Positions 32,410-45,064 of a DNA stretch of 64,000 nt are shown here, one piece after another (within the stretch, counting starts at the first letter, position 1; every line of letters starts with the position of its first letter). The stretch lies in assembly GCA_029931535.1 (NCBI GenBank), contig JAQPZY010001423.1, positions 1,385,501-1,449,500 of the forward strand. Reading direction: 5' to 3'. This DNA is from Margaritifera margaritifera (taxonomy: Eukaryota > Mollusca > Bivalvia > Unionida > Margaritiferidae). A program made the translations under genes and the position numbers. Below the pieces are notes generated by a model. That model searched no databases. It worked only from the letters and a program-made list of their open reading frames with translations, and had not been told where the DNA came from.

Positions 32410-33796
32410 GCTATGTTGACACATTATATAGTTAAGAGAATTGTGATAAACTTGGCTTTTTTGTATTCATTATATAATCAAAAGAATTGTGTTAAGCTTG
32501 GCTATGTTTGACTCGTTATGTAGTGAAAAGAATAGTGTTAAACTTGGCTATGTCTGATTTGTTTTGTAGTCAAAAGAATTTTATTCAACTTGGCAATGTT
32601 TGATTCATTATGTAGTGAAAAGAATAGTGTTAAACTTGGTGATTCATTATATAGTCAAAAGAATAGTGTTAAACTTGGCTATGTTTAATTCATTATGCAG
32701 AGTTGCTGCCAGGGCATGCAAATCGTAATAAATTTGTACAAATTCGCACACTTGGAGAGCAGTGATGCTCAAGAACTCTCGCAAATTAGTTTAAAGTTGC
32801 ACATATAAAAATGTACTCTGCACAGTATACAATTGTTATCTAACTGTTGACCTTTAGAGTACTTGTCGCGACATAACTCATGCTGCCAGTAGAGGACTCG
32901 TAGTGCTTGTCGCGACATATGTCTTTTTATGTTTGTGTACTTCAGTTTGATATGACTGGTTGTCAATCTGAATTTGGTTGGCACATTGGGCCCTGGAACA
33001 AGCATTCTGCCAAGTGTGAACCATGCATTCATCAAGGAAGTTTTACAAATGCATTTAAAATACGGGCTACCTAGAAAACCCAAAATGGCTGATTTCAATA
33101 GAGCTCTAACAGAGTGAAGCAGGAAGAAAGAGAGACGGATATTTAAGTGTTAGGTAAATATTGAACTATGGCTCCCCCTCCCCCCTTTTTGTTTTCTACT
33201 CCCCCTTATTTCGGTGACAACTGGGGAGTTCCCCCCTTTAGACAAAATCCTGGCAGCATCTCCAATTATGTTGTCAAAAGAATTGTGTTGGTTATGTTTG
33301 ATTCATTACATAGTCAAAAGAATTGTGTTGGCTATATTTGATTCATTACTTAGTCAAAAGAATTGTGTTGGCTATGTTTGATTCATTACATAGTCAAAAG
33401 AATTGTGTTGGCTATATTTGATTCATTACATAATCAAAAGAATTGTGTTGGCTATGTTTGATTCATTACATACCAGTAGTCAAAAGAATTCATTACATAG
33501 TCAAAAGAATTGTGTTGGCTATGTTTGATTCATTACATAGTCAAAAAAATTGTGTTGGCTATGTTTGATTCATTACATAGTCAAAAGAATTGTGTTGGCT
33601 ATGTTTGATTCATTACATAGTCAAAAGAATTGTGTTGGCTATGTTTGATTCTTTACATAGTCAAAAGAATTGTGTTGCGGTGTTTAGTTCATTACGCAGT
33701 CAAAAGAATTGTGTTGGCTATGTTTGATTCATTATATAGTCAAAAGAATTGTGTTGCCTATGTTTGATTCATTACATAGTCAAAAGAATTGTGCTA
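32410..33796. repeat. Minisatellite, about 40-bp unit, split by an inserted element
   Basis: The unit is CATTACATAGTCAAAAGAAT followed by TGTGTTGGCTATGTTTGATT. Diverged units (with GTTAAACTTGGCTATG) occupy 32410-32697 and 13 or so much more uniform units occupy 33265-33796. The two halves are separated by the 567-bp element at 32698-33264. Confidence 0.93.
32698..33264. mobile_element. TIR element inserted in the 40-bp minisatellite (567 bp, 6-bp target duplication)
   Basis: The left end CAGAGTTGCTGCCAGGG and the inverse of the right end (TGGAGATGCTGCCAGG) match at 13 of 16 positions. ATTATG directly precedes the left end (32692-32697) and directly follows the right end (33265-33270), as expected for a target-site duplication. 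The interior has GTGCTTGTCGCGACAT twice, in near-identical form, and no convincing protein. Confidence 0.75.
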
Positions 33797-36700
33797 AGCT
33801 TGTCAAAGAGCCAGTGTAGTTCACTGATAGACACCTAGGAACTTTGATTATATTATGTACAACAGTCATATTGTTATAACTTAATTATCTTCATTCAAAT
33901 TTCTTGAAATTTTAACTATCAACAGAAAATGTAGCCCTATGGAAATGATCAAATTTTTATAAGAAAAAATTTTGATTTTTATAGAAAATGCTTTGCTGAT
34001 GAGTGGGCATTGTCATCTTGGCTCGGGCAATTCATTAATTTAAAGTCAGACTAACAAACTACTGTTTTGCACATAATAAAAGATTTTTTGTTGTTGTTGT
34101 GGACTCCTTTACCTTAATTTTGGCCAACCATGTCAAAGAAACCATATTTGTCAGACTTTCTAAATTGAATTGTACAGTTATTTACCATGTAGTTGAGATA
34201 GTTGATATATGATACAATTGTCAAAACCACCACAAAATAAATTTTTGCTCAGTGTGAAGCTTTGACAGATTGATGTTTTGTGTTGATGGAACTTACAATC
34301 CATATAGTTGTTTTATTACAGTTATTATAATTATTATTATTCGTGTTCTGAATTGTGTGTAAGATGGTATGAATAAGAGAATTGGGGTCTTATTTGTCTC
34401 TTAATGTTTGAATTTTTTTTATACTTTTCAATATTTAAAACTCGTTACTACAAACTCATAACTGCAAAGTCATAATATTTTTCACTTTCTAACCATAGAG
34501 CATGAGAGATTGTGAAACCCATCAGTATTTTTGGTTGTCCATTTTTAAATGAAATAATTTTTTAAAGCTTAATTACTTACACATGAAATGCAAATTTGCA
34601 TTTGGTTTTAAATCTAATTATTGTCTTGTCAAGCCATTTACACTCGTCTATGAATATTCATTCACATTTTTTAAAATATGGTCTCCATTAGTTCATTTAA
34701 TTTTCTGTTTAAATTTGAGAACCATACAGTTCTGGTTGAAGGCTTGGTAGAGCGTAAAGTTTGACATTTTATAGTTTGTTTTTCTTCATACTCTTGATTT
34801 GAAAGTCAGCTCAAGACAGCCTTGTATTATGAATTCTAGGGAATCTTTAAGAACAGTGGTGACAAAGTGTATATTCCACAAGTACAGTTTACCCATGACA
34901 TATACAGGTAATTAACAAATTCGTCTGAAGTTTTCATGACATTCTCCTCATGCAGCTATTTCAGACAAACTGTTAATAATTTTTCCAGATTGTTAAATTG
35001 CACTGACAAAAACAGTTTTCTAAGTCACACAGATTTGTTCATCACTAGTTGAATTGAATACTTTTAATGTTTGTAGTGGTAAAACACTTTAGAAGCAGAT
35101 TTTTTTCTGTTTACAGATAAAGGTGATCAAAATTTTCAGGTGGCAAACTATTAAAATCAAAACAACTAATTTGGTGATGAAAATGTATAGGTTTTAGTGT
35201 TGTTGTGTGCTGACCTTTGCCTTGAAGTCACTGGCATCCACTAGTGTAAAATATCTTTGGCATAGTATGGATGATATGGGGAATGCCTAAAGAACTTGCT
35301 GAAATGAACAATTTGGCAATAAATCAAATGCTCATCAGTTTGATATCTTGATGTTTGGCATTTTACGGCACAGCAACACAAGAAGGTTATATAGTGCCTA
35401 GGCAATTGGAGTAAAGTGCCTTGCCCAAGAACACACTACAGCAACCCCCCCCCCCCCCAATCGGATAAATAGTCAAACAATTAAAGAAAACATTGGTTGA
35501 TTATGGGTTAAGGCAGAAGTTGAACAAGAACAAGATCCATAATGTAAAATTTCATAGCACAGCCCTTTTCTAGTACCAAATAATCAAACAAAGTTACACT
35601 GTCAGTGTTTTTTAGAGTATAATTTGGAGATCACTTCAGAAATTCTAGCACCAGCCTAGAATTTAATTCAATCATCATTGTTTTGGAAAAAAGTAATGCC
35701 CTTTTCAGTGACCGATATTGTTAGATTAGACTAAGATCTACAAATATTATGGAAATATTAGAAATTTTGGCCAACCTTACATGTGTCTATGCATTAAATA
35801 AGCACAAATTCATTTGCAGCATGTATGTAGTAGTCAATAATGTTTTTTAAGAAATATTCATGAAATTATCATGAAAGATTGAATACAGGTAAATAAAAGG
35901 TCTACAATTTCATAGGATCATAAAACAACTTTCACAGGTAAACACAAGGGTGATAATTTTGAAATGTGCACCATAATTGTGCTGAATACTGTCAGAAATT
36001 GACCTGAGACACATTCCATTGTGAACTCCACTGTGAACTGGAAAGCCTGAAGAAAAACATCAAAATATATACTTGTAGAAAAAAATAGAACCTATATTTT
36101 GTACTCCATTTAGATAATTTTAGCAATTATTATGCTTTTCTATAAGTTTCAAGTGAAGGAATATTAATTAAATACTAGTCAATAAATCTGAGCTAGTTTC
36201 AGACATTGGAATTGTGCATGATAGTCAAACATAGTTGTTTTCCCTATGCTGTTTGGGGCCCTGTATTGTTGGCATTCTTTTACTTTACTATGATGTTGGC
36301 CTCAAAATAGAGCATTAGTGCAACATTTTTAATTCAGATACTATATCATACACTTTTGTCAGTAATTAATATATAATTGGTAAATTGGTGATTAATATTG
36401 TATGAATAATGATCATGTTTTACTTTGCTAAATTGAAGATGTTTGTGAGGAACATTCAGTAAAGGAATTTGACTCTACCAGCTTTATTTGGGTTCCTGGC
36501 ATCCTCATTAATGTAACAAGCCATGTATGATTGCATATTTGTACATGTATATTAACTTAGAAAAACTGTACTAATTGACATCTGTATCTTTATGTAAGTG
36601 CTTGTTATTATATAATGCAAAGGTTAGATGCTATTAAAAACAAATAGTTGAACACAAAATATAAGTCAGTTCTCTTACACTTCTTCAGTGGAATGTACAC

Positions 36701-39376
36701 CATTGCACATATTTGTGCAAATCACATTTTTATATATTATTTAAACTTAGTTGTAATTTCTGCTGTTCAGAAAACGTACAGAATCCATTTACACACTCAT
36801 TACTTACGCTTTTGTGCGGTCAGAAAAAGTTAGGTGAATGATCCACTTCGTTACAGGTTGCAGTTTTTTAAATTTATTTTATTATGTTAAGGAAAGCAAC
36901 AGATGATTTTAGCTTATTTGGTACAATCATATGCTAACCATTACACAAAATCCCGACTAGTCATGGACCAGGATACCTCTTGCTCCTTTTGAGTACTTTG
37001 CTTTTTTAAGGGGAAAAAATCCAGAAATACCTCTTGCAAATTGTCTTTTTACAGTAGTTCTTTTAAAAAGTAAGTAAGCACTGCTTTAACATGCAGGTGT
37101 GTGAGCTTCAGGGGAGATAATCTTATCTAGTTCAAGTAAAGCTCTATATGTTAATAGAGATTGTAACATTAGCAGCATTAAACACACAGATCTAATACTT
37201 TTTCATGCTTTTAATCTTTTTTATTTGCAGTATGCTTATCTTCTAAAATTTAATTTCAGAATTCTGTACAAATATCTGTCTCGCATTTCCAACTCAGGTT
37301 GATGTATCACAAGTCCTGTTTTAGCGTGCAATATGTTAGCATAATCTCCCAGGTAGAGCTATAAGTCCATTTGTATATTTTGCTCAGTATTTTCTTGCTT
37401 AGTTTTCTGTGTACGATGAAGAAATATGCCTTCAGGCTTCCATAGTTTACTGTGTACGATGAAGATAGATTCTTAATGTAATGAAATATGCCATCAGGCT
37501 TTCATAGCATGCTTTTGTTGGGAGATTTTATGTGTTAAATATTGTACAGAATGATGTGTGCTCAGTTTTGAATCCATTGTTCATTTTAAATTGACCAATA
37601 CATGATGTCTTTTGCAATTATTTAAATTTTTAACCACAGTTTACTGTTTGAACTTTGTATTCTTAAAATGCAGATTTTCTTTTGCATATTGTGGCATTTC
37701 ATGTCACAGCAGTTTCATTCATTCTGAATTAAATCTATCCCTTTTTTAGAATTTCTTGTACCCTATTTATGTTGCTAATAATTTCTACATTTTAATTTAT
37801 TCTTTTTTATTGTCAGAAAAAAAAAACCCCAAAAAACCCCAGCCACAATTATTGTTAGTTGATGTGCCCATTTGTTCATTTATTAATGCAACTGTGCATA
37901 TATATATTCAAATAATTATAAATGGTGGACAAACTTAGATCCAGATTTAGATTTTAAAATGCCTGGCATACATTTTTTACTTTTATTGCTGTAATCTTAT
38001 TTAAAGTAGATTTAATAATGCTTGGATGTATTTCATTTTATTCATTATATTTTGTTTTGCATTCCTTAATTTCATCTATCACAGAAAATAATACAGTACT
38101 CTCAAGGTGTTATTTGAATACAATTTTCTTGATTTTAATTGTTCTGTCCTTCATTTCATTTAAAATCACCAATTTCTACTAAATTACAGTATTTTCTAGA
38201 TTCTTAATCATGGCACCGTTTGTTGTGTTGTCAGCACACACTTCATGATTTCAAAAGCCATGTCTCTTGTGAAGGAGAATCACAGAGAAAAATTTTGTTG
38301 GATTTTTCAGGTATGAATAGTTACTATAATTTCTTGGGGGTTGGGTGGGTGGGTATGTAGTCATATGATTTTGCATTCAAGTGCAATATATGCATTTTTT
38401 AATTTATTTTATTTCAAGAAATTTTATATTAAATCCAAGATTTGCATAATCATGACCAGTTTCTACTTGCCAGCATAAAATAATGTACATTATAAATGAA
38501 GTAATAGTGGCACTACATCTTTTTTATTTCATGGATTTATTAACAGTTGAAATACATTATAATTCTATTTTTTATCATGGATAAGTGTGCTGTTATCATA
38601 ATGTATACTTACATCAGTTAGTGTCCTTTATAAAATTTTATAGTTTTTTGACTGGTAATTGGTGTATAAAGGTATATTTCAATGTAACATTATAAATGAG
38701 GTCAAAACACTACTTTAAGAATATATCATGTGAGAAAACTTGTTTTCACCTCTTTGTATATAAACATACATTTTTATGCATACACCCACACCGACATGCA
38801 TGCATGCACACACACACACACACATGCACAGCCCCTTCATGAATGAAATGCATGAAACTGATAGTATTTTTGGGCACAAGTAATTACTTATTCCAGCAAA
38901 GATTTTTTGCCAGTATTTACATATTGATATGCCATGTAAGGAATTAGAAGCAGGATTTTAAACAATAAGGAATAATAACTCTTTTTCTAAAATTTACTTT
39001 TTTACTATAAGCTCCACTATGATGTGGAAGGGTAATTGTGATCCATGAACACAGATTACTTTGATTACATTCATTATTAAGCACTTTTACGCCAAGTGCA
39101 AACAAATACAAACTTGAAAATTTTTAAGTGCTTAGGACCAAAAATGTTTAGTTAAATATTCTTTTCTTTAGAGTTTTACAAGGTCAAAACAAGAGAATGT
39201 GTTACATTGGGATTGAGCAAAGTATTTGAGTGATTGAGCTATGGAAGGTTTACTGTAGCATAGTCTATTGGTGCACAATCACAACTGCTTGTAGATTTTA
39301 ACACTAAAAGTCTTTTTTTGCAGAGCAAAATTTATTTGGTGGGGTGGTGCAAGTACAATTTTTGTTTCTCTGTGAA
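33797..39376. other. Long intergenic stretch, largely featureless
   Basis: About 5.6 kb of AT-rich DNA. I see a SINE-tail-like fragment and C14 tract (35355-35458), a duplicated GTACGATGAAGA...ATGCC.TCAGGCTT.CATAG segment at 37408-37508, and a short CA microsatellite near 38807-38823. No exon or RNA gene could be supported. Confidence 0.45.
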
Positions 39377-39379
39377 AAC

Positions 39380-39938
39380 AGAAGAGACAAAAGTATTTTT
39401 TTTGTCATCAGCAGCAGAAGAGACAGAGGTATTATTTTGTCATCAGCTGCAGAAGAGACAAAGGTATTATTTGTCATCAGCAGCAGAAGAGACAAAAGTA
39501 TTATTTTGTCATCAGCAGCAGAAGAGACAAAATATTATTTTGTCATCAGCAGCAGAAGACACAAAGGTATTATTTTGTCATCAGCTGCAGAAGAGACAAA
39601 GGTATTATTTTGTCATCAGCTGCAGAAGAGACAAAAGTATTATTTTGTCATCAGCTGCAGAAGAGACAAAAGTATTATTTTGTCATCAGCTGCAGAAGAG
39701 ACAAAAGTATTATTTTGTCATCAGCAGCAGAAGAGACAAAATATTATTTTGTCATTAGCAGCAGAAGACACAAAGGTATTATTTTGTCATCAGCTGCAGA
39801 AGAGACAAAGGTATTATTTTGTCATCAGCTGCAGAAGAGACAAAAGTATTATTTTGTCATCAGCTGCAGAAGAGACAAAGGTATTATTTGTCATTAGCAG
39901 CAGAAGAAACAAAGGTATTTGTCTGTGCTGCTGATGAT
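39380..39938. repeat. Minisatellite, 35-bp unit, about 15 copies, capped by an inverted half-unit
   Basis: The unit is CAGCTGCAGAAGAGACAAAG followed by GTATTATTTTGTCAT. Because 35 is not a multiple of 3, a reading frame cycles through three peptides and long ORFs (up to 196 codons) arise in several frames without being genes. A two-unit variant block (ACAAAATATTATTTTGTCAT then GACACAAAGG) recurs near 39526 and 39735. The right end, TGCTGCTGATGATGACAAAG, is the reverse complement of TTTGTCATCAGCAGCA in the unit. Confidence 0.95.
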
Positions 39939-40444
39939 GACAAAGACTATTTCAGTAATGGGTCAAATTTTTGTAGAATTTGATTACACATACCTTTAAA
40001 TGGCAATTATTCACTTCATTTCAATCCTCATACATCCATATTCCTTGAAAGGTAGATATATACACGCCCCAAGAAATACATATGGCAAAATCAATGTTAA
40101 AGTACGTGCATATTTTTGTACAAGGTCAACTTATAGGTGTGATCCAGTGTGAACTGGATCGAATGTCACGTGCTGTGATGTCACATTGAAAACTACGCAT
40201 GTTGAAAGATATTCATACTACCTTGTTATTTGTTACGATTAGACCCAGTGTCCTCTTTTCTTGACCCAGTTTAGTACCTGGCTACCATTGTAAAAGTCCA
40301 TAGCGATCAGTAATTTTTTGTCTTGAAGTTTTTTTTAATGACATATAAAGTGCAGAGTGTTCAACAATCAGGATTGAATAGACTTTGGTTAAACTATATT
40401 ACTATTTAATTTTAGAACAATTATTAATATTTAATTTAAGATGA

Positions 40445-41400
40445 GTAAATGCAAGTACATCCCCTTGCCTACATAGTTGGGAGGGAATATAGCATTTTGT
40501 TTGTTCATTCATACATTCATGTGTTTGTTTGTTATACCATCAACATCTTGGACCCAAGTTTACCTACACTCATGATGTGTCTCAAGGAGAGTTACTCCAC
40601 CATACCAAAACTAGGTCACTGTGACCAATTTTTCATGCTTAAGGGACTTGTATTTTTAACTTTTCATATGTTACTCCCTCAATATCTTGGACCCTATATC
40701 ACATACACTCATGAAACTATCTTGGTATGTGGATGCATCTCAAAGAGCAACTCAACCAAACCAGATATGGGTCACTGATTATACATTTTTCACGCTTGAG
40801 TGACTTTTATTTTCAGTCATTTATTCCTCACACACTCATTATCTTTGACCCTATTACATCTTGGCTCATCAAACATTGTGCTTGGATGCATTTCCAGGAG
40901 GGTAGGTCAATCATACCAATGGTAGGCCACAGTGATCTAATTTTCACACTTGAGTGACTTTTGTATTTTCAGCTAAATAATTAATTACACCCTTGGTATT
41001 TTTTACGTTTCAATTACTCTCATGAAAATTAGTATTTGGATGCATCTTAAGAAGAGTGAACTCGACCATACTAGAACTAGGTCACTCTAGGTCACTATTA
41101 TGTAATTTGCATGTTTATGTAATTTGCATGTTTGAGTGACTTGATTTTCAGCTATCCATGCCTTACATGCTCAGTATCTTTCACCCTATTTTACCTACAC
41201 TTGTAAATATTGAGAGTAAATGAACTATACCAAAACTTGGTCACTTTGACCTAATGTTCATGCTTGAGTGAAATTTGTATTTTCAACCATTTGTTTGTTA
41301 CATCCTCTGTATCTTTAATACTATTACATCTCATCAAACTTTATTTGGATCCAATATTGATGAAATATTTGTTGATGCATTTTAACAAGTAGCAATTTTA
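40445..41400 (+). mobile_element. Tandem-core repeat element, about 170-bp units (+ orientation)
   Basis: About five diverged units carry CAACATCTTGGACCC, CACTCATGAAACT, ATGTGGATGCATCTCAA.GAG, CAACC.TACCAAAACTAGGT, CACTGTGACC.A.TTTTCA and GCTTGAGTGACTT. The same vocabulary in reverse complement occurs at 63280-64000. No coding potential was seen. Confidence 0.7.
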
Positions 41401-41404
41401 TTTA

Positions 41405-41640
41405 CTTCCTCTACATGGTGGCATAGTCGTTAGACAGTAGATACATGTTTAAATTCTGTCTCGACCAGCCTGAATCAGCTGTCATGGCATATCTTTTGGC
41501 AGAACCCTTGACTGTTATTGCCTTGGCATCAGTCTCCATACCAGTCTGTATATGTCATCTACTCCCAGTGAGCTCCTGTTGGCGAGGAGATTTGTGTGTG
41601 CAAGCAGATGTATTGTTAGAACTGCTCTGGGTTTCATTTT
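41405..41640 (+). mobile_element. tRNA-derived SINE-like fragment
   Basis: TGGTGGCATAGTCGTTAGAC resembles an A box, and GTTTAAATTCTGTCTCGAC a degenerate B box about 40 bp on. The body has CTACTCCCAGTGAGCTCC. The boxes are diverged, so the call is tentative. Confidence 0.35.
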
Positions 41641-41644
41641 GATC

Positions 41645-42780
41645 TTTATTTGACAACATCACTGTTATTCAAATTTTTAAGCTTGCATTGTTCTGTGAAG
41701 GACCATTCAAAAGTTTCACATTTTGCACTTTAATTGCGAGTCTTTGAATAAGTTCCTAACTACACTAAAACGCAAATTAATGTCTGTATATTACAGTGAA
41801 GGAACACACTAAGGGTATGTTTGAATTTGTAATGGGGTGGATTTATTTCTGCTCCTGTTAAGGCACAAGTTTTATTTATTTTTATTGTTTAGTTTAGATC
41901 TGGGAAGAGATGGACAACTCTAAATGATGGGGTCAAATGCAGAGAACTAACAGGGATAGTTTTACTGTTTATTTGGAATGTATCAAACTACAGATACCAA
42001 ACAGATGAACGTTATTTTAAGCACTATATTGTAACATTATAATTGCAAGTTCTAGGTCTTGTCCCACAGAAAATATAATTGCCAACCCACTCTCCTAAAC
42101 TATCTCAAACTTGAAAAAATACCTATATGAGGCATAGGGAAAAAGGGTTAATAAACATTCAACCAAATAATGAACTAAAAAGCCTAAGGAAGAAAATAAA
42201 AGCCCCACCCACCCACCCCACCCCATTTTTGGTGTCGGGTCTTTACACTAGGGAAAGAAAGACAAAATAATCCCATACCTTAGGCAAGGACTGCTCAGGT
42301 GAAGAAAAACTTGCCTTCAGCAAGCAAGCTGACCAAACTGACCGCTCGTGTGGCTTTATACCTGCACGGAGCAGTAGAATTGACACCTCCTGCAGAAGCC
42401 ACTCAGAAAGCAGCTTATGGAATATGAGGGAATTACAAAGCAAAAGGAAGGAAAGCTTGCAGTATGGCAAACAGAGAAGCAAAGATTGACTGAGTGCAGC
42501 AGACAGTTTTTGAAACTTAGACTCAATAACACAATTGTAAAGATGAATACATACAAAAACCAGTGAAAGTTTACTTTGTAAGTTTCATTATATTTCATTA
42601 TATGGTTTGTGAGACGAGTCAAGTTTACATCGGGTAAGCAAGTTACATGACACTCAGTAACTGAGTTATTCCTGCTACAAATTTTCAACCCTCATAACGG
42701 TGGTACAACATAAGTTTTGCAGTTGTTTCTAATTCAACACCAAAGAAAGTGTAACATGCAACATGTGTGCATACTGGTCA
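41645..42780. other. Intergenic sequence without recognised features
   Basis: No supported exon. A short C/A-rich run (ACCCACCCACCCCACCCC) lies near 42208-42225. Confidence 0.4.
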
Positions 42781-42829
42781 CCACATAAAGAGTGCCACAT
42801 TTACCTCCATATGATATAAATAATCTGCA

Positions 42830-43240
42830 TGCATTGTAGACTTGGATCTGCTGAGACATAATGGGCTGGTGACAGATTTGAATCTGCTTAGAGATAATGG
42901 GTTTGTTACAGATCAAGCAGTGCATTATGTAACAAAATCTGAATCTCAGCTGTTTGCTGTTGGGCCCATATTCTCCACTTAAATTAGTTCATTATGTAAC
43001 AAAATCTGAATCTCAGCTGTTTGCTGTTGGACTCACTCTCCACTTAAATTAGTGCATTATGTAACAAAATCTGAATCTCAGCTGTTTGCTGTTGGGCTCA
43101 CTCTCCACTTAAATTATTGCATTATGTTACAAAATCTGAATCTCGGCTGTTTGCTCTTGGGAGCATATTCTAGACTTGGATCAGGCAATGCATTATATAA
43201 CAAGATCTGAATCTCAGCTGTTTGCTGCTGGGGGAATATT
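42830..43240. repeat. 65-bp tandem repeat derived from a MITE arm, about 5 copies
   Basis: The unit is TTAGTGCATTATGTAACAAA, ATCTGAATCTCAGCTGTTTG, CTGTTGGACTCACTCTCCAC, TTAAA. It aligns with one arm of the hairpin-bearing MITE (compare GTACATTATGTGATGGCAGA, TCTGGGTCTGTGCAGTTTGC, CGTTGGATCC at 61111-61162). The leftmost part (42838-42920) still resembles a MITE hairpin. Confidence 0.75.
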
Positions 43241-43249
43241 CTAGACAAG

Positions 43250-43875
43250 ATAAAACAGTATGCACTTGTGCTGAATTTTGTTTGCTCATCACGTGTAGCA
43301 AAGTGTCACAATAGAGTTATTTTGGTTGACGAGTTAAACCTGCCTTCATTTTCATCACTTGACCTTTCTGTCACCAGTGTCAGAAGTGTCACATGTATAG
43401 CAATACAAATAGTCTTATCAATGACTAGTAACTGTGTTGAATAATTTTGTTTCTTTTGGGATATATCACAGCGATCCTTGGAGATGAGAGGTTCACAAAT
43501 ATGGAGCTTAAATTTGATGTAAATCAGTACTTGTTGCATATGATACATTATAATAACAAACTGTTCCAAGAACTTTACACAAATAAAACAAAAGCATATT
43601 CTTTGCTATGAGACTACCAAGGAGCATTTTCTGCACAGTCTAAATGAACTTAATACATTTTCAATGCCACATTTTTGTCCTAAATACTAAGTGTTGAAAT
43701 TGTTTTTGTTTTTTTCTCTCACTTGAAAATAAATAATTCTACAATGTTTAATTCCCTTTAGTGTCTTTTATTCATGGTTGAAGAAGTGATGAATGAAGAA
43801 TATGACTACTATTTCACATCTTAAGTTATCATAACAAATTAATTCAGTTGGTTACAATTTTTCACTAAATGACTT
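43250..43875. other. Intergenic sequence without recognised features
   Basis: AT-rich, nothing supportable. Confidence 0.4.
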
Positions 43876-43878
43876 TCC

Positions 43879-44022
43879 ATGCTGACCCAGTAAAGTGATG
43901 ATACTAATACTGACCCAGTAAAGTGATGATACTTATACTGACCCAGTAAAGTGATGATACCAATACTGACCCAGTAAAGTGATGATACTAATACTGACCC
44001 AGTAAAGTGATGATATTTATAC
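43879..44022. repeat. Tandem repeat, 28-bp unit, 5 copies
   Basis: The unit is CTGACCCAGTAAAGTGATGA followed by TACTAATA, nearly identical between copies. Confidence 0.95.
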
Positions 44023-44029
44023 AATTTAG

Positions 44030-45060
44030 GAAATAGAGTGCTCATTTCAAATGAAAGGAGTCAAATTATTTATATCTTTTGTGAGTCTTGGCAAGCAAAA
44101 GATTTAAATTATTCTAAGAGTTTTGTAAATTTCATTTGGAATGGGCAGAGAGGTAAGATTCTATTTATCAAGTGACCAAAAAAAATAATTTTTACAACAC
44201 TGCAGAATAGTGTAGTGAAATGACTTTGAAATGCACTAGGCAGACAGATTGTTCCAGAAAGCTTTTGATTAGTCAGTTTTTTTATCCTCCTCTATGAACC
44301 ACTTGGAAACGCTTCTAATTTAAAATAAACATTATTCAGAGATCCTTGGGAACTTGTTCTGTTTGTAATTACTTTACTTTCAGCCCTTTTCCACTACAAT
44401 TATCTCTTATGCCAGGTGCTTGCTGTTAGACTAGCACAAGTTTTAAAATATCACTTTTTTGTTTGCAGTAATATTAGACAATTTGCAAATGTTGGAATTG
44501 AGGCAAAACAAAAATAATTTGTTGATATTTTTGACAAATTACAACAATTTCATTCTACAGCTTTTAAACACAAGACTTTCATTTGAAATGAATGACTAAA
44601 CTTTGATCTCACTGACCAGTGGGTTGGTGGAAATACACTACTTTCATAAATAAGCAGTTTCTTAAGGGATAGTGGAAAGCTGGTAACCCTGTTGGTATTA
44701 TAAGCCACTTGGTGTTACATACAGAAAAACTATGATATGGGTAGATTTACCTAAATAATACAGTAACCATGTGATCAGTGTATTTTGCAAATCAATTAGC
44801 ATTTATATCATAATTGCTATTAAACTTCTTGTTTGGTGTGTATAGTCCTTCCATCATAATTACATGCTCACACACACATACATTCATGTACCGAATTTTA
44901 TAGTTCTGACTCGTCAATCAATATTACTTGGTATCTCTGTATCTCACTACCTGTAGCCACTAGGAGGGCTAAAAGCTCAGGCCCAAGGTTACAGAGATAT
45001 TCTTGTTCTCTATCTTGCACTCAATTCAAATGGACTTCAGATTGGTCAGTGCTCATAGCC
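44030..45060. other. Intergenic sequence without recognised features
   Basis: AT-rich DNA, no exon or structured repeat identified. Confidence 0.4.
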
Positions 45061-45064
45061 AATC

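Noticed and set aside
39344..39934. A 196-codon open frame and two other long overlapping frames
   Set aside because: They are products of the 35-bp tandem array, which lacks stops in any phase. The composition is purely repetitive and there is no start context or splice support.
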